DNA of 45,718 bases from an uncultured Clostridia bacterium (GTDB lineage: Bacteria; Bacillota; Clostridia; Oscillospirales; Ruminococcaceae): NCBI GenBank assembly GCA_947625915.1, contig CANQPX010000015.1:1-45718 (forward strand). Direction: 5' to 3'. Under the pieces are notes generated by a model, which saw only the letters and a program-made list of their open reading frames with translations, did not search any database and was not told where the DNA came from. Below are positions 35,291 through 43,766 of the stretch, piece by piece. The translations under genes were made by a program, and so were the position numbers. The number at the start of each line of letters is the position of its first letter. Position 1 is the stretch's first letter.

Positions 35291-35944
35291 TTATTCTCTG
35301 TTTGCGATCTTATCAAGCTGTTCTTGTACTTCATTCATGTTTGGATAACCCAATGACCGGGCTTTGCTGTATGCGGTGTCGGATTTCTCCGGCTCGAGAG
35401 CCATTGCATATGCTATGGAAAGATATGCATAGACATCGGCGATATCGTTTCTTATATCTTCTGCTTTTTCAAGATATGTTATGGCGGAAATGGGCTTTCC
35501 CAATTCTATATAAAGTGCGCCGAGACTGATGTAAAGCTGTAATGACGCTTCATTTTCAGGATCGTAGTTCAATGCAACTTCGTAGCAGGTCATTGCTTTT
35601 TCGTTGTTGCCCGCACTTCTGTATGCAACGCCGAGATTTACCCAGCCGTCAAAGTATTCGGGGTTTTCTTCAAGGCATTTTGTATGATATTCTATGCTTT
35701 TATCATAATCATCAAGCTGAAAATAGCAGTTCCCTATGCAGGAATAGAGTTCTTCCGTTTTGAAATTTTTGACGCCGTTTTCTTCGGCTTTAAGGAATGT
35801 GACCAAGGCATTGGAATAGCTGCCTTCGGAGTAAAGTTCCTTACCTTCTTTTGCAAGTTTATCTCCCTTTGCGCCGCCGCAGGATGCAAGGGAAACTGTC
35901 AGCAAGGCGGCAAGAACGGCTGCGATAAGCTTTTTGGGATACAT
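35291..35944 (-). CDS. TPR-repeat lipoprotein
   Basis: A 217-residue lipoprotein. Signal peptide with lipobox LASC (Cys at about 22), then tetratricopeptide repeats from about 27 to 205 (for example GKELYSEGSYSNALVTFLKAEENG, IGNCYFQLDDYDKSIEYHTKCLEENPEYFDGWVNLGVAYRSAGNNEKAMTCYEVALNYDPE). TPRs mediate protein-protein contacts; a scaffold role on the outer face of the membrane is likely, but the partner is unknown. ATG 35944 (MYPKKLIAAVL) gives a proper signal peptide and has AAAGGA upstream; the frame is open 14 codons earlier. It is monocistronic with its own terminator. Confidence 0.88.
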   Translation of the reverse strand: MYPKKLIAAVLAALLTVSLASCGGAKGDKLAKEGKELYSEGSYSNALVTFLKAEENGVKNFKTEELYSCIGNCYFQLDDYDKSIEYHTKCLEENPEYFDGWVNLGVAYRSAGNNEKAMTCYEVALNYDPENEASLQLYISLGALYIELGKPISAITYLEKAEDIRNDIADVYAYLSIAYAMALEPEKSDTAYSKARSLGYPNMNEVQEQLDKIANRE

Positions 35945-36067
35945 ATATCTCTCATTCCTTTCTGCGTCCATATGATAATTGTACATTATACACGTCCGTA
36001 TGTCAATAAGAAATGCTTCATTTTGTTGAAAATGACTGTTATTTTTGTAATTATTACTTGTAACGGA

Positions 36068-37291
36068 TCAATTCTTGCGGGCATTGGCGAGCATAAGTTT
36101 TATGCGGTTCTCCTGATTGACGCGGGTCGCGCCGGGGTCGTAGTCCACCGCAACGATGTTTGCCTGAGGGAAAGCTTCTTTTATCACGCGGGACATTCCC
36201 TTGGCGACTATATGGTTCGGCAGGCAGCCGAAAGGCTGAGTGCAGATGATATTCTCCACTCCGCCGTGTGCAAGGGCAGCCATTTCAGCGGGGATAAGCC
36301 AGCCTTCGCCCATTTTTACGCCTTGGTGCATATATTTGTCCGCATAATGCCGCAGATCTTCAAAATCATGGGGCGGGTCGAACTCTCCCTGCTCTTTCAT
36401 GACGGCGATAAGCTGTTTCTGCATATGGTAAATTAGCTTGTAGGCGATGCCGAAAATTTTTGTGTTGGTGTTGCTGAAATTATATATTTTCCCGTCATTG
36501 ACGGTGTTCACCGCGCAGTAAAGGCAGAAATCCAGAAATGCGGGTACAACGGGTTCGCAGCCCTCGGAAATAAGGAAATCTTCCAGATGGTTATTTGCCA
36601 GCGGAGAATATTTTACATAAATTTCCCCGACTATTCCGACGCGTATTTTCTTTTCTTTGGAGCGTTCTATCGCGGAAAAATCAGAAATTATCTCACGATA
36701 GATCTTTTTTGTCCTTCTGTAGCCGCCTTCCGAAAACATTACCGCGATCTTTTTCTGCCACTTTTCCAGAACGGCTTTACTGTCGCCTTTGCGGATCTCA
36801 TATGCCCGACAGGTGTTGTAAAGGCTCATCAGCAGATCGCCGTAAAGAACGGCGAAAAGCATTTGCAGGAACATTCCCGCGGTTATGCTGAAACCGCTGT
36901 CTTTTTCCAGACCGCTGAAATTTAACGACAGAACTGGTATCTGCGGGAATTCCTCGTCCAATGCTTTGCGGAGCAGATGTATATAGTTTGAAGCGCGGCA
37001 GCCGCCGCCTGTTTGCGAAATGAGCAGCGCGGTCTTGTCCGGGTCATACTTTCCGCTTTTCAGTGCGTCAATGAACTGTCCGATAACAAGCAGAGCGGGA
37101 TAACAGGTATCATTGTGGACGTGCTTCAATCCCTCGTCCACAACATTCCTTGTGGAAGTGGTAAGAAGCTCCATTTTGTAACCGTTGTTCCTAAAAATTT
37201 CCATTATCAATCCGAAATGTATCGGCAGCATATCCGGTATCAGGATAGTATGGGTATGCTTCATTTCGGGTGTAAAAACAGCGTTTGACAA
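36068..37291 (-). CDS. Acyl-CoA dehydratase activase-related protein, C-terminal part as separate gene
   Basis: About 407 residues from a TTG start (SNAVFTPEMKHTHTILIPDMLPIHFGL). This segment matches the C-terminal third of the large (about 1400-residue) 2-hydroxyacyl-CoA dehydratase activase-related proteins of Clostridia (motifs HNDTCYPALLVIGQF, LISQTGGGCRASNY, LSLNFSGLEKDSGF, GEIYVKYSPLANNHLEDFL, TQPFGCLPNHIVAKGM). Here it is a separate gene 61 bases after the N-terminal part. Conserved Cys residues (NDTCYP, GGCR, PFGCLP) could hold an iron-sulfur cluster. AAAGGA lies 11 bases before TTG 37291; a GTG at 37300 is only two bases from that site. The substrate pathway is not visible. Confidence 0.8.
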   Translation of the reverse strand: MSNAVFTPEMKHTHTILIPDMLPIHFGLIMEIFRNNGYKMELLTTSTRNVVDEGLKHVHNDTCYPALLVIGQFIDALKSGKYDPDKTALLISQTGGGCRASNYIHLLRKALDEEFPQIPVLSLNFSGLEKDSGFSITAGMFLQMLFAVLYGDLLMSLYNTCRAYEIRKGDSKAVLEKWQKKIAVMFSEGGYRRTKKIYREIISDFSAIERSKEKKIRVGIVGEIYVKYSPLANNHLEDFLISEGCEPVVPAFLDFCLYCAVNTVNDGKIYNFSNTNTKIFGIAYKLIYHMQKQLIAVMKEQGEFDPPHDFEDLRHYADKYMHQGVKMGEGWLIPAEMAALAHGGVENIICTQPFGCLPNHIVAKGMSRVIKEAFPQANIVAVDYDPGATRVNQENRIKLMLANARKN

Positions 37292-37352
37292 TACGATCAC
37301 TGTCCTTTGGATTAAACTATAAGTAATTTATTAAGCTGCATTTACAGTACGT

Positions 37353-40277
37353 TTACTTTCCCATCGCTGCAACGAGACTGCGGAGACGTATTTTGGCGGC
37401 TCCGAGGTTGTTTATCTCGTCTATTTTCAGCTGGGTGTAAAGCTTTCCGCCGCTTTCGAGGATAGAACGCACTTCGTCCGTGGTTATAGCGTCTATGCCG
37501 CAGCCGAAAGACACAAGCTGTACGAACTGCATATCGGGCTGTGTGGTAACATACTTAGCCGCACGGTACAGGCGGGAATGATATGTCCACTGGTTCAGAA
37601 CGTGAAGAGTGGGAGTTTCCGCAAGATGAGCGATGCTGTCCTCGGTTATTACCGCAAGTCCGAGACTTGTTATAAGTTTTTGTATGCCGTGGTTTATTTC
37701 GGGGTCAATGTGATAAGGACGTCCCGAAAGAACGATTATGGGCATATTCTGTTCACGAGCCTTTTTGATTATTTCCCCGCCCTTTTTGATAACGTCATTG
37801 CGGTAGCTTTCAAGGGCGTCCATGGACTTTCTCCATACTTCTTTCGCCTGTTTTTTGGTGATCCCGTATTTCTCCAGAGCCTTGCTCATGGCTTCCGCGA
37901 AATGCTTTTCAAGATTTATGTCGATATACGGGTGAATGAAATTTTCATCGTTAAGGACGGGAACATTTGCTTTCAGAAGTTCGGGATAGTATGCCACAAC
38001 GGGGCAATTGTAATGGTTATCGCTGCCGCCTTCGTCAAGGTTGTAGCTTTCGCAGGGGTAGAATATGAAGTCCGCGCCCCGCTCAAAAAGGCTCAGGATA
38101 TGTCCGTGGGCAAGTTTTGCGGGGTAGCATACCGTATCCGACGGAATGGTATGCTGTCCTTTGTAGTATGTGCCGCGGGAACTTTCCTCACTGATGACGA
38201 CTTCAAATCCAAGTTCCGTAAAGGCTTTGTGCCAGAACGGCAGCTGCTCGTAAAAGCCAAGACAAAGGGGAAGTCCCACTTTTGCTTTGGGCGAGGACGG
38301 CTTTTCCCGCACGACGCTGAGAAGTCTGTCGTATTTATATTCGTAAAGGCAAAGACGTTCTTTAGATGTCTGTATACCTGCGCCGCGTTCGCAGCGGTTG
38401 CCGCTGACGAACTTGTGACCGTCTCCGAAGCTGATTATGGTAAGGCTGCAATGTGCCGTACAGCCGTTGCAGTTCGCTTGTCTTGAAACATATGTAAATT
38501 TGCCGAGCTGTTCCTCGGTGATGAGCGTGGAATTTTCTTTGCGGTGTTCCATAGCGTAAAGCGCGCAGCCGAAGGCTCCCATAAGTCCTGCGATAGCGGG
38601 TCGGGTAACGTTTCTGCCGAGTTCCGTTTCAAAGGAACGCAGCACCGCGTCATTAAGGAACGTTCCGCCTTGTACGACAATATGTTTTCCCAGTTCGTCA
38701 ACGGATTTAGCGCGTATTACCTTGTAAATCGCATTTTTTATGATAGATGCGGAAAGTCCTGCGGAGATATCCTCCACGGAAGCGCCGTCTTTCTGCGCTT
38801 GTTTTACCGAACTGTTCATGAAAACGGTGCAGCGCGAACCGAGATCGACGGGTTTTTCCGCAAAAAGTCCCAGCTGTGAGAATTCCGCTATATCATATCC
38901 CAGCGCAAGGGCAAATGTCTGTATGAACGAGCCGCAGCCCGATGAGCAGGCTTCGTTCAGCATGATGCTGTCGATGGCTTTGTTTTTTATCTTGAAGCAC
39001 TTTATATCCTGACCGCCTATGTCGATGATGAAATCAACATCCGGTTCAAAGAAGCTTGCGGCTTTGTAGTGAGCGACGGTTTCGACAATGCCGTGATCCA
39101 CGCCGAGACCTGCTTTTATAAGATCTTCGCCGTAACCCGTTACAGCGGAAGAGACTATCTTTACTCTGTCGCCTGTAAGGGCGTAGATCTCTTTAAGCTT
39201 TTCGGAAATTATGTCAAGCGGTCTGCCCATGCTTGAACAGTAGTGCTGATATAAAAGTTCGCCTTTCGGTGTGATAAGTACGAGTTTCGTTGTGGTGGAA
39301 CCCGCGTCTATGCCGAGGTAAGCTTCGCCTTCATACTTTGATATATCCGCATATTTAAGGTCGCAGCCCTTATGCCGCTCAACGAATTTATTATATTCTT
39401 CCTTAGAAGTAAAAAGCGGCTGTCCGGTAACGATATCGTCTTTCATTTTTGCATTTTTGAGCCGTTCTGTGATCTCGTCAATTTTCATAGGCTCGCTGTT
39501 GTCCTTGGCGTAAAGCGCACAGCCGAACGCCATGAAGCAAGGCGCATTCTCCGGGAAAACCGCGTTTTCCTCCGAAAGTTTCAATGTATTTACAAACGCT
39601 TTCCGCAAGCCTTTCTGGAAGGAAAGCGGTCCGCCGAGGAACAGGACTTTTCCTTCGACTGTACGTCCCTGAGCAAGTCCCGAAACGGTCTGATCCACCA
39701 CTGCCTGAAATATTGAAGCGGCGATATCCTCACGTTTTGCGCCCTGATTGAGCAGCGGCTGGATATCGGATTTTGCGAAAACTCCGCATCTTGAAGCGAT
39801 AGGATAGACTTTTTCCGCATTGAGAGCGAGCCTGTCCATTTCGTCTGTGGTTATTCCCAGAAGCGTTGCCATCTGGTCTATGAACGCGCCTGTTCCGCCG
39901 GCGCATGAACCGTTCATGCGCTGTTCAACGCCGCCTGTCAGGAAGATCATTTTTGCGTCCTCGCCGCCAAGTTCTATAACAACGTCCGCATCGGGGTAAC
40001 TGTGATTTACGGCAATAAATGCGCCGAAAACTTCCTGAACAAAGGGGAGTCCCGCAGCGTCCGCAAGTCCCAGTCCTGCCGAACCGGTTATGCTCAGTCG
40101 GAATTCGCAGTCGGAAAATTTCTGTGCAATATCCGAAAGCTGTTCCGAGACGGTCTCTCTTACCTTTGAGAAGTGTCTCTGATAGCAGGAATGTATTATA
40201 TTGCAGTTTTCGTCAAGTATAACGGTTTTTACCGTTGTTGAACCGACATCGATGCCAAGTGAATATACCTTACTCAT
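37353..40277 (-). CDS. 2-hydroxyacyl-CoA dehydratase activase-like protein (HgdC/BadF-type, tandem)
   Basis: A 974-residue protein with two ASKHA ATPase domains of the BcrAD/BadFG type: the first begins LGIDVGSTTVKTVI (about 7-20), the second YLGIDAGSTTTKLVLI (about 315). In the first domain Cys125 (NGSCAGGTGAFID) and Cys164 (SRCGVF) are 39 residues apart, as in HgdC, where they bind the shared 4Fe-4S cluster at the dimer interface. The second domain has ACSSGCGSFI and SRCTVFMNS. A DUF2229-like region follows (about 660-974). These proteins use ATP to drive low-potential electron transfer to a dehydratase/reductase. No dehydratase subunit genes (HgdA/B) lie nearby, so the partner is unknown. 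Confidence 0.85.
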   Translation of the reverse strand: MSKVYSLGIDVGSTTVKTVILDENCNIIHSCYQRHFSKVRETVSEQLSDIAQKFSDCEFRLSITGSAGLGLADAAGLPFVQEVFGAFIAVNHSYPDADVVIELGGEDAKMIFLTGGVEQRMNGSCAGGTGAFIDQMATLLGITTDEMDRLALNAEKVYPIASRCGVFAKSDIQPLLNQGAKREDIAASIFQAVVDQTVSGLAQGRTVEGKVLFLGGPLSFQKGLRKAFVNTLKLSEENAVFPENAPCFMAFGCALYAKDNSEPMKIDEITERLKNAKMKDDIVTGQPLFTSKEEYNKFVERHKGCDLKYADISKYEGEAYLGIDAGSTTTKLVLITPKGELLYQHYCSSMGRPLDIISEKLKEIYALTGDRVKIVSSAVTGYGEDLIKAGLGVDHGIVETVAHYKAASFFEPDVDFIIDIGGQDIKCFKIKNKAIDSIMLNEACSSGCGSFIQTFALALGYDIAEFSQLGLFAEKPVDLGSRCTVFMNSSVKQAQKDGASVEDISAGLSASIIKNAIYKVIRAKSVDELGKHIVVQGGTFLNDAVLRSFETELGRNVTRPAIAGLMGAFGCALYAMEHRKENSTLITEEQLGKFTYVSRQANCNGCTAHCSLTIISFGDGHKFVSGNRCERGAGIQTSKERLCLYEYKYDRLLSVVREKPSSPKAKVGLPLCLGFYEQLPFWHKAFTELGFEVVISEESSRGTYYKGQHTIPSDTVCYPAKLAHGHILSLFERGADFIFYPCESYNLDEGGSDNHYNCPVVAYYPELLKANVPVLNDENFIHPYIDINLEKHFAEAMSKALEKYGITKKQAKEVWRKSMDALESYRNDVIKKGGEIIKKAREQNMPIIVLSGRPYHIDPEINHGIQKLITSLGLAVITEDSIAHLAETPTLHVLNQWTYHSRLYRAAKYVTTQPDMQFVQLVSFGCGIDAITTDEVRSILESGGKLYTQLKIDEINNLGAAKIRLRSLVAAMGK

Positions 40278-40306
40278 TTACATTACCCTTTTTCAATATA
40301 GTTTTT

Positions 40307-40485
40307 AGAGTTGAGAGTTGAGAGCAGGCTGAGCCTGCACCCTTTTAGGTCTTATTTTGTTTGAGACCGGTATGTATCCGATGTGTATAAAGTGAGGCGG
40401 GATCTTTATCCCCACCCCCTGCCCCCTCCCCAAGGAGGGGGGATCATACCCTTTATAGATCTAAAACATCTCAACTCTCAACTCT
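40307..40485. repeat. MITE-like inverted-repeat element, second family
   Basis: A 179-base element bounded by perfect 17-base inverted repeats, AGAGTTGAGAGTTGAGA (40307-40323) and its complement (40469-40485). Inside are smaller hairpins: GCAGGC/GCCTGC (40323-40337), GGTCT/AGACC, and a C-rich stretch with CCCCTCC-CCAA-GGAGGGG near 40424-40441. It is unrelated in sequence to E1-E8. The right end contains the stop codon of nadC (40478-40480). No flanking duplication was found. Confidence 0.7.
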
Positions 40486-41335
40486 TTATTTTAAGTGAAA
40501 TATCAAACGCTTTTACCGAGTGGGTCAATGCACCGACGGAAATAATATCCACGCCTGTTTTTGCCGCGTCTGCGGCAGTTTCGAGAGTGATATTTCCGGA
40601 AGCTTCGATAGGCGGACGGAATTTCCCTGCCGTCGTTTCATCGACTATCTTTACACATTCGGTCATCTGCGGAACGGTCATGTTATCGAGCATTATAACG
40701 TCCGCGCCGCAGGAAAGCGCTTCGCGGAGTTCGTCCTTATTGCGGACTTCAACTTCTATCTTCACCATATGCCCGATCTTTTTGCGGAGCGCGGCAACGG
40801 CATTTGTGAGACTTCCGTAAGCGTCAATGTGGTTATCCTTTAACATTGCCCCGTCGGAAAGATTGAAGCGGTGGTTTTTTCCGCCGCCGACCGTTACGGC
40901 ATATTTTTCAAGGGCGCGCAGTCCGGGAAGAGTTTTTCTTGTTTCCGCAACGGAACACTTTGTTCCCTCACAGCATTTGACATATTTTGCCGTTTCGGTG
41001 GCGATGCCCGACATATGCTGGAGAATGTTGAGAGCTGTTCTTTCGCCTTTGAGTATTGACTTTGTTTTTCCGTGTACAACGGCGATAACATCGCCTTTTG
41101 AAACGTGTTCGCCGTCCTTTATGCGTATTTCGGTTTTTACTCCGCTGTCAATGAAAGTGAAAACTTTCAAGGCTTCTTTTATCCCGCAGAGAACGCCTTC
41201 CGCCTTTGAGACGAATGTTGCGGAAGAGATATCCTCATCGTCGAGAAGATAGTCCGTAGCGAGGTCGATATAGTTGATATCTTCCTCCAAGGCTCTTTTA
41301 ATTATATCATCAACATAAAAATCAGGTAAATTCAT
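40478..41335 (-). CDS. nadC: Nicotinate-nucleotide pyrophosphorylase (carboxylating)
   Basis: A 285-residue quinolinate phosphoribosyltransferase. It makes nicotinate mononucleotide from quinolinate and PRPP in NAD synthesis. Motifs: ERTALNILQHMSGIAT, AETRKTLPGLRALEKYAVTVGGGKNHRFNLSDGAMLKDNHI, KIEVEV, and the C-terminal phosphate-binding ASGNITLETAADAAKTGVDIISVGALTHS. No nadA or nadB is adjacent. GGAGGG lies 8 bases before the ATG. It is the last gene of the thyA-folA-sirtuin-nadC unit, 16 bases after the sirtuin gene. Its last two codons and stop lie within the repeat at 40307-40485. Confidence 0.96.
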   Translation of the reverse strand: MNLPDFYVDDIIKRALEEDINYIDLATDYLLDDEDISSATFVSKAEGVLCGIKEALKVFTFIDSGVKTEIRIKDGEHVSKGDVIAVVHGKTKSILKGERTALNILQHMSGIATETAKYVKCCEGTKCSVAETRKTLPGLRALEKYAVTVGGGKNHRFNLSDGAMLKDNHIDAYGSLTNAVAALRKKIGHMVKIEVEVRNKDELREALSCGADVIMLDNMTVPQMTECVKIVDETTAGKFRPPIEASGNITLETAADAAKTGVDIISVGALTHSVKAFDISLKIKS

Positions 41336-41351
41336 TTTTATATCCCTCCGT

Positions 41352-42077
41352 TCAGCCGTTTACCGCAAAGTCAAGCGCTTTGCCAATGCTGTCATGGATA
41401 AGCAGGTCAGCCATGTTGTCCTTTTCGGTGGGAGTTTTGTTTATGAGAACAAGTTTATTTCCCGTGTAATATTCTATATAGCCCGCCGCAGGATAAACGG
41501 AAAGCGAAGTTCCGCCGATAATGAGCATATCCGCTTCGCTTATGGCTTTTAACGCGCCGTTTACGGTCTTTTGATCGAGTCCTTCTTCATAAAGAACCAC
41601 ATCGGGTTTTACGAGCCCGCCGCATTTAAGGCAGGGCGGAGGACCGTCCACGCTTTTTATGTATTCTGCGGTATGGGGTTCGCCGCAGCGGAGACAGTAA
41701 TTTCTCATTATAGAACCGTGAAGTTCATAAACGTTTTTACTTCCCGCCGCTTGATGAAGTCCGTCTATATTCTGAGTTACCACGGCTTTCAGCTTGCCGA
41801 TCTCTTCGAGTTTTGCAAGGGCAAGATGTGCTTTGTTGGGCTTTGCGTCAAGGCAAAGCAGCTTATCGCGGTAAAATTCATAAAAATCGTCCAGATGATC
41901 GCAGAAGAAAGTTCTGCTGAGGATAGTTTCGGGCGGGTACTTATATTTCTGATTGTAAAGTCCGTCCACGCTTCGGAAATCGGGTATGCCGCTTTCCGTG
42001 GAAACGCCTGCTCCTCCGAAAAATACAATATTCTCCGACTCTTCCACCCATTTTTTGAGTTGTTCCAGTTTGTCCAT
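41352..42077 (-). CDS. cobB: SIR2-family NAD-dependent protein deacylase
   Basis: A 241-residue sirtuin that removes acyl groups from lysines using NAD, releasing nicotinamide. NAD-binding GAGVSTESGIPDFRS, catalytic region TQNIDGLHQAAGS with the active-site His in ELHGSI, a four-Cys zinc site (CLRCGE and CLKCGG), and GTSLSVYPAAGYI. The usual Tyr-x-x-Arg pair of desuccinylases is not evident, so class assignment is open. It lies 16 bases before nadC and 32 bases after folA, all same strand, which ties NAD use to NAD synthesis. Confidence 0.95.
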   Translation of the reverse strand: MDKLEQLKKWVEESENIVFFGGAGVSTESGIPDFRSVDGLYNQKYKYPPETILSRTFFCDHLDDFYEFYRDKLLCLDAKPNKAHLALAKLEEIGKLKAVVTQNIDGLHQAAGSKNVYELHGSIMRNYCLRCGEPHTAEYIKSVDGPPPCLKCGGLVKPDVVLYEEGLDQKTVNGALKAISEADMLIIGGTSLSVYPAAGYIEYYTGNKLVLINKTPTEKDNMADLLIHDSIGKALDFAVNG

Positions 42078-42109
42078 AATTGTCTCCTTTATATATTTTT
42101 TCTATTTAT

Positions 42110-42619
42110 TTAATATCTTAGCACTTCATTTTCCGTGTTTTCGTATGTACAAAAGCGATATTTCAAGTCCTCATATTCGTATTCTTCCGACTGTTCGGCA
42201 AGAGTCCAATTCGCGGAATTGTCAAGATCGGGGAAAAACGTATCCGCATCGGGAGTACTGTCTATCTTGGTGATTATCGCCTTTGCACAGTAAGGAAGCA
42301 TAAGGCGGTAAATTTCCCCGCCGCCCACTACAAAAGCGTCCTCATTTTTTATGATACCGAGGACTTCCCGCACATCGTGACAGACCGTAACGCCCTCGGG
42401 GGCAAAGTCCGTGTTCCGCGAGAGAACGATGTTGTTCCTGTCCTTGAAAGGTTTGCCGCCGGGAAGGGACTCAAGTGTTTTCCGTCCCATTATAACGGTA
42501 TGGTTCAGAGTCGTCCTGCGGAAAAATTTCTTATCCTCCGGGATATTGAAAAGCAGATCGCCGTTTTTTCCTATCCCCCAGCTGCTGCTGACCGCTGCAA
42601 TTGCTGTAAGTATATGCAT
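42110..42619 (-). CDS. folA: Dihydrofolate reductase
   Basis: A 169-residue DHFR. It reduces dihydrofolate, the by-product of ThyA, to tetrahydrofolate using NADPH. Motifs: ILTAIAAVSSSWGIGKNGDLLFNIPEDKKFFRRTT (with the active-site acid in PED) and VIMGRKTLESLPGGKPFKDRNNIVLSRN, then FVVGGGEIYRLMLPYCAKAIITKI. The residue corresponding to E. coli Trp22 is Phe. ATG 42619 has AAAGGAG 7 bases before it; the frame is open 7 codons earlier. It starts 17 bases after the thyA stop codon, a standard functional pairing. Confidence 0.96.
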   Translation of the reverse strand: MHILTAIAAVSSSWGIGKNGDLLFNIPEDKKFFRRTTLNHTVIMGRKTLESLPGGKPFKDRNNIVLSRNTDFAPEGVTVCHDVREVLGIIKNEDAFVVGGGEIYRLMLPYCAKAIITKIDSTPDADTFFPDLDNSANWTLAEQSEEYEYEDLKYRFCTYENTENEVLRY

Positions 42620-42636
42620 ATGTTTTCTCCTTTGTA

Positions 42637-43467
42637 TCATATTGCCACAGGGAATTTTACCTCATCGGTGTTGTATTTGTAATTTTTCAGTTCAAAACTG
42701 TTAAGGTTGAATTTGTAGAAATCCTTTACCGACTTGTCGATGACAAATTCCGGAGCGGGGTATGGCTTGTTTGCGATAACTTTTTTTATTATGGGGATAT
42801 GTCTGTCGTAAATATGTGCGTCTGCTATGACGTGGACAAGTTCACCCGCTTCAAGTCCGCTGACTTGTGCCATCATATGTACGAGAACTGCGTATTCGCA
42901 GACGTTGAAATTATTTGCCGCCAGCATATCCTGTGAACGCTGATTGAGGATAGCGTTAAGTTTCTTTCCCGAAACGTTGAAAGTCATGCTGTATGCGCAT
43001 GGGTAAAGTCCCATTTCCGACAGATCGTGATGATTGTAGATATTTGTGATTATCCTTCTGCTTGCGGGGTCATGTTTCAGGTCATACAGGACTCTGTCCA
43101 CCTGATCGAAGTCACCTTCGGGGTAGTGGTGTTTTATGCCGAGCTGATAGCCGTAAGCTTTGCCTATGGAACCGTTTTCGTCAGCCCAGCTGTCCCAGAT
43201 ATGTGCGCCGAGATCCTTGATATTGTTGGATTTTTTCTGCCATATCCAGAGGAGTTCCTTAACGGCGGTCTTAAAAAATGTTCTGCGGAGGGTTATGACG
43301 GGGAATTCTTTAGAAAGGTCATAGCGGTTGACTATCCCGAATTTTTTTATAGTATGTGCGGGAGTACCGTCGCTCCATTTGGGGCGGACTTTCATATCCT
43401 CATCGGAGATCCCTGTTTTAAGTATATCTTTAACATTTTTTACAAAAACTTCATCAGCGTAGCTCAT
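42637..43467 (-). CDS. thyA: Thymidylate synthase
   Basis: A 276-residue ThyA. It methylates dUMP to dTMP with methylene-tetrahydrofolate. Catalytic Cys is in LYPCAYSMTFNV, a variant of the common PPCH motif; the dUMP-binding part is NQRSQDMLAANNFNVCEYAVL, and HVIADAHIYDRH follows. The sequence (DGTPAHTIKK, ELLWIWQKKSNNIKDLGAHIWDSWADENGSIGKAYGYQLG) resembles the Bacillus ThyA/phage phi3T lineage rather than E. coli ThyA. ATG 43467 is chosen by similarity; an in-frame TTG at 43491 is closer to AAAGGAGG, and a hairpin lies between (see 43477-43514). It is the first gene of the thyA-folA-sirtuin-nadC unit. Confidence 0.95.
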   Translation of the reverse strand: MSYADEVFVKNVKDILKTGISDEDMKVRPKWSDGTPAHTIKKFGIVNRYDLSKEFPVITLRRTFFKTAVKELLWIWQKKSNNIKDLGAHIWDSWADENGSIGKAYGYQLGIKHHYPEGDFDQVDRVLYDLKHDPASRRIITNIYNHHDLSEMGLYPCAYSMTFNVSGKKLNAILNQRSQDMLAANNFNVCEYAVLVHMMAQVSGLEAGELVHVIADAHIYDRHIPIIKKVIANKPYPAPEFVIDKSVKDFYKFNLNSFELKNYKYNTDEVKFPVAI

Positions 43468-43476
43468 AATATGATC

Positions 43477-43514
43477 GTGCCTGCAAAGCAAGCGATCCTC
43501 CTTTCGTGTGTTTA
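43477..43514 (-). promoter_or_regulatory. Leader module with RBS and start-proximal hairpin (copy 2)
   Basis: Minus strand: TTTAAACACACGAAAGGAGG, three bases, hairpin GCTTGC-TTT-GCAGGC (43493-43479), AC, then 9 bases to ATG 43467. It is the counterpart of 25692-25730. In this copy GATCG directly after the RBS can pair either with CGATC upstream (near 43527) or with CGATC downstream of the hairpin (43477-43473), giving two exclusive folds. Confidence 0.65.
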
Positions 43515-43576
43515 AAACGAATGATCGATTTGATGTGAAATAACAAATTTTAGAAATTCAAACATACTCACAATTA

Positions 43577-43605
43577 ATTATATCACATTTCCGCAGAGAT
43601 TTCAA
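43577..43605 (-). promoter_or_regulatory. Predicted promoter of thyA operon
   Basis: Minus-strand TTGAAA (43605-43600), 17 bases, TATAAT (43582-43577). It gives a leader of about 100 bases containing the module at 43514-43477. Confidence 0.78.
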
Positions 43606-43696
43606 CGGTTTTTTACGGAAATTTTAATTACTGTCTTTCAGGATCAAATGATGTAAAATATTTGTGTACACAATGAGGATATTTTATGCATTTTGT

Positions 43697-43747
43697 CAAA
43701 AAACGGTCTTACATCAAAACCGATCCGTTCCGATGTAAGACCGTTTA
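43697..43747 (-). terminator. Terminator of the Rrf2 regulator gene
   Basis: AAACGGTCTTACATC and GATGTAAGACCGTTT form a 15-bp perfect stem with a 16-base loop. On the minus strand TTTTTTG follows. Confidence 0.9.
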
Positions 43748-43766
43748 AGAAAGATAATATCCATCA

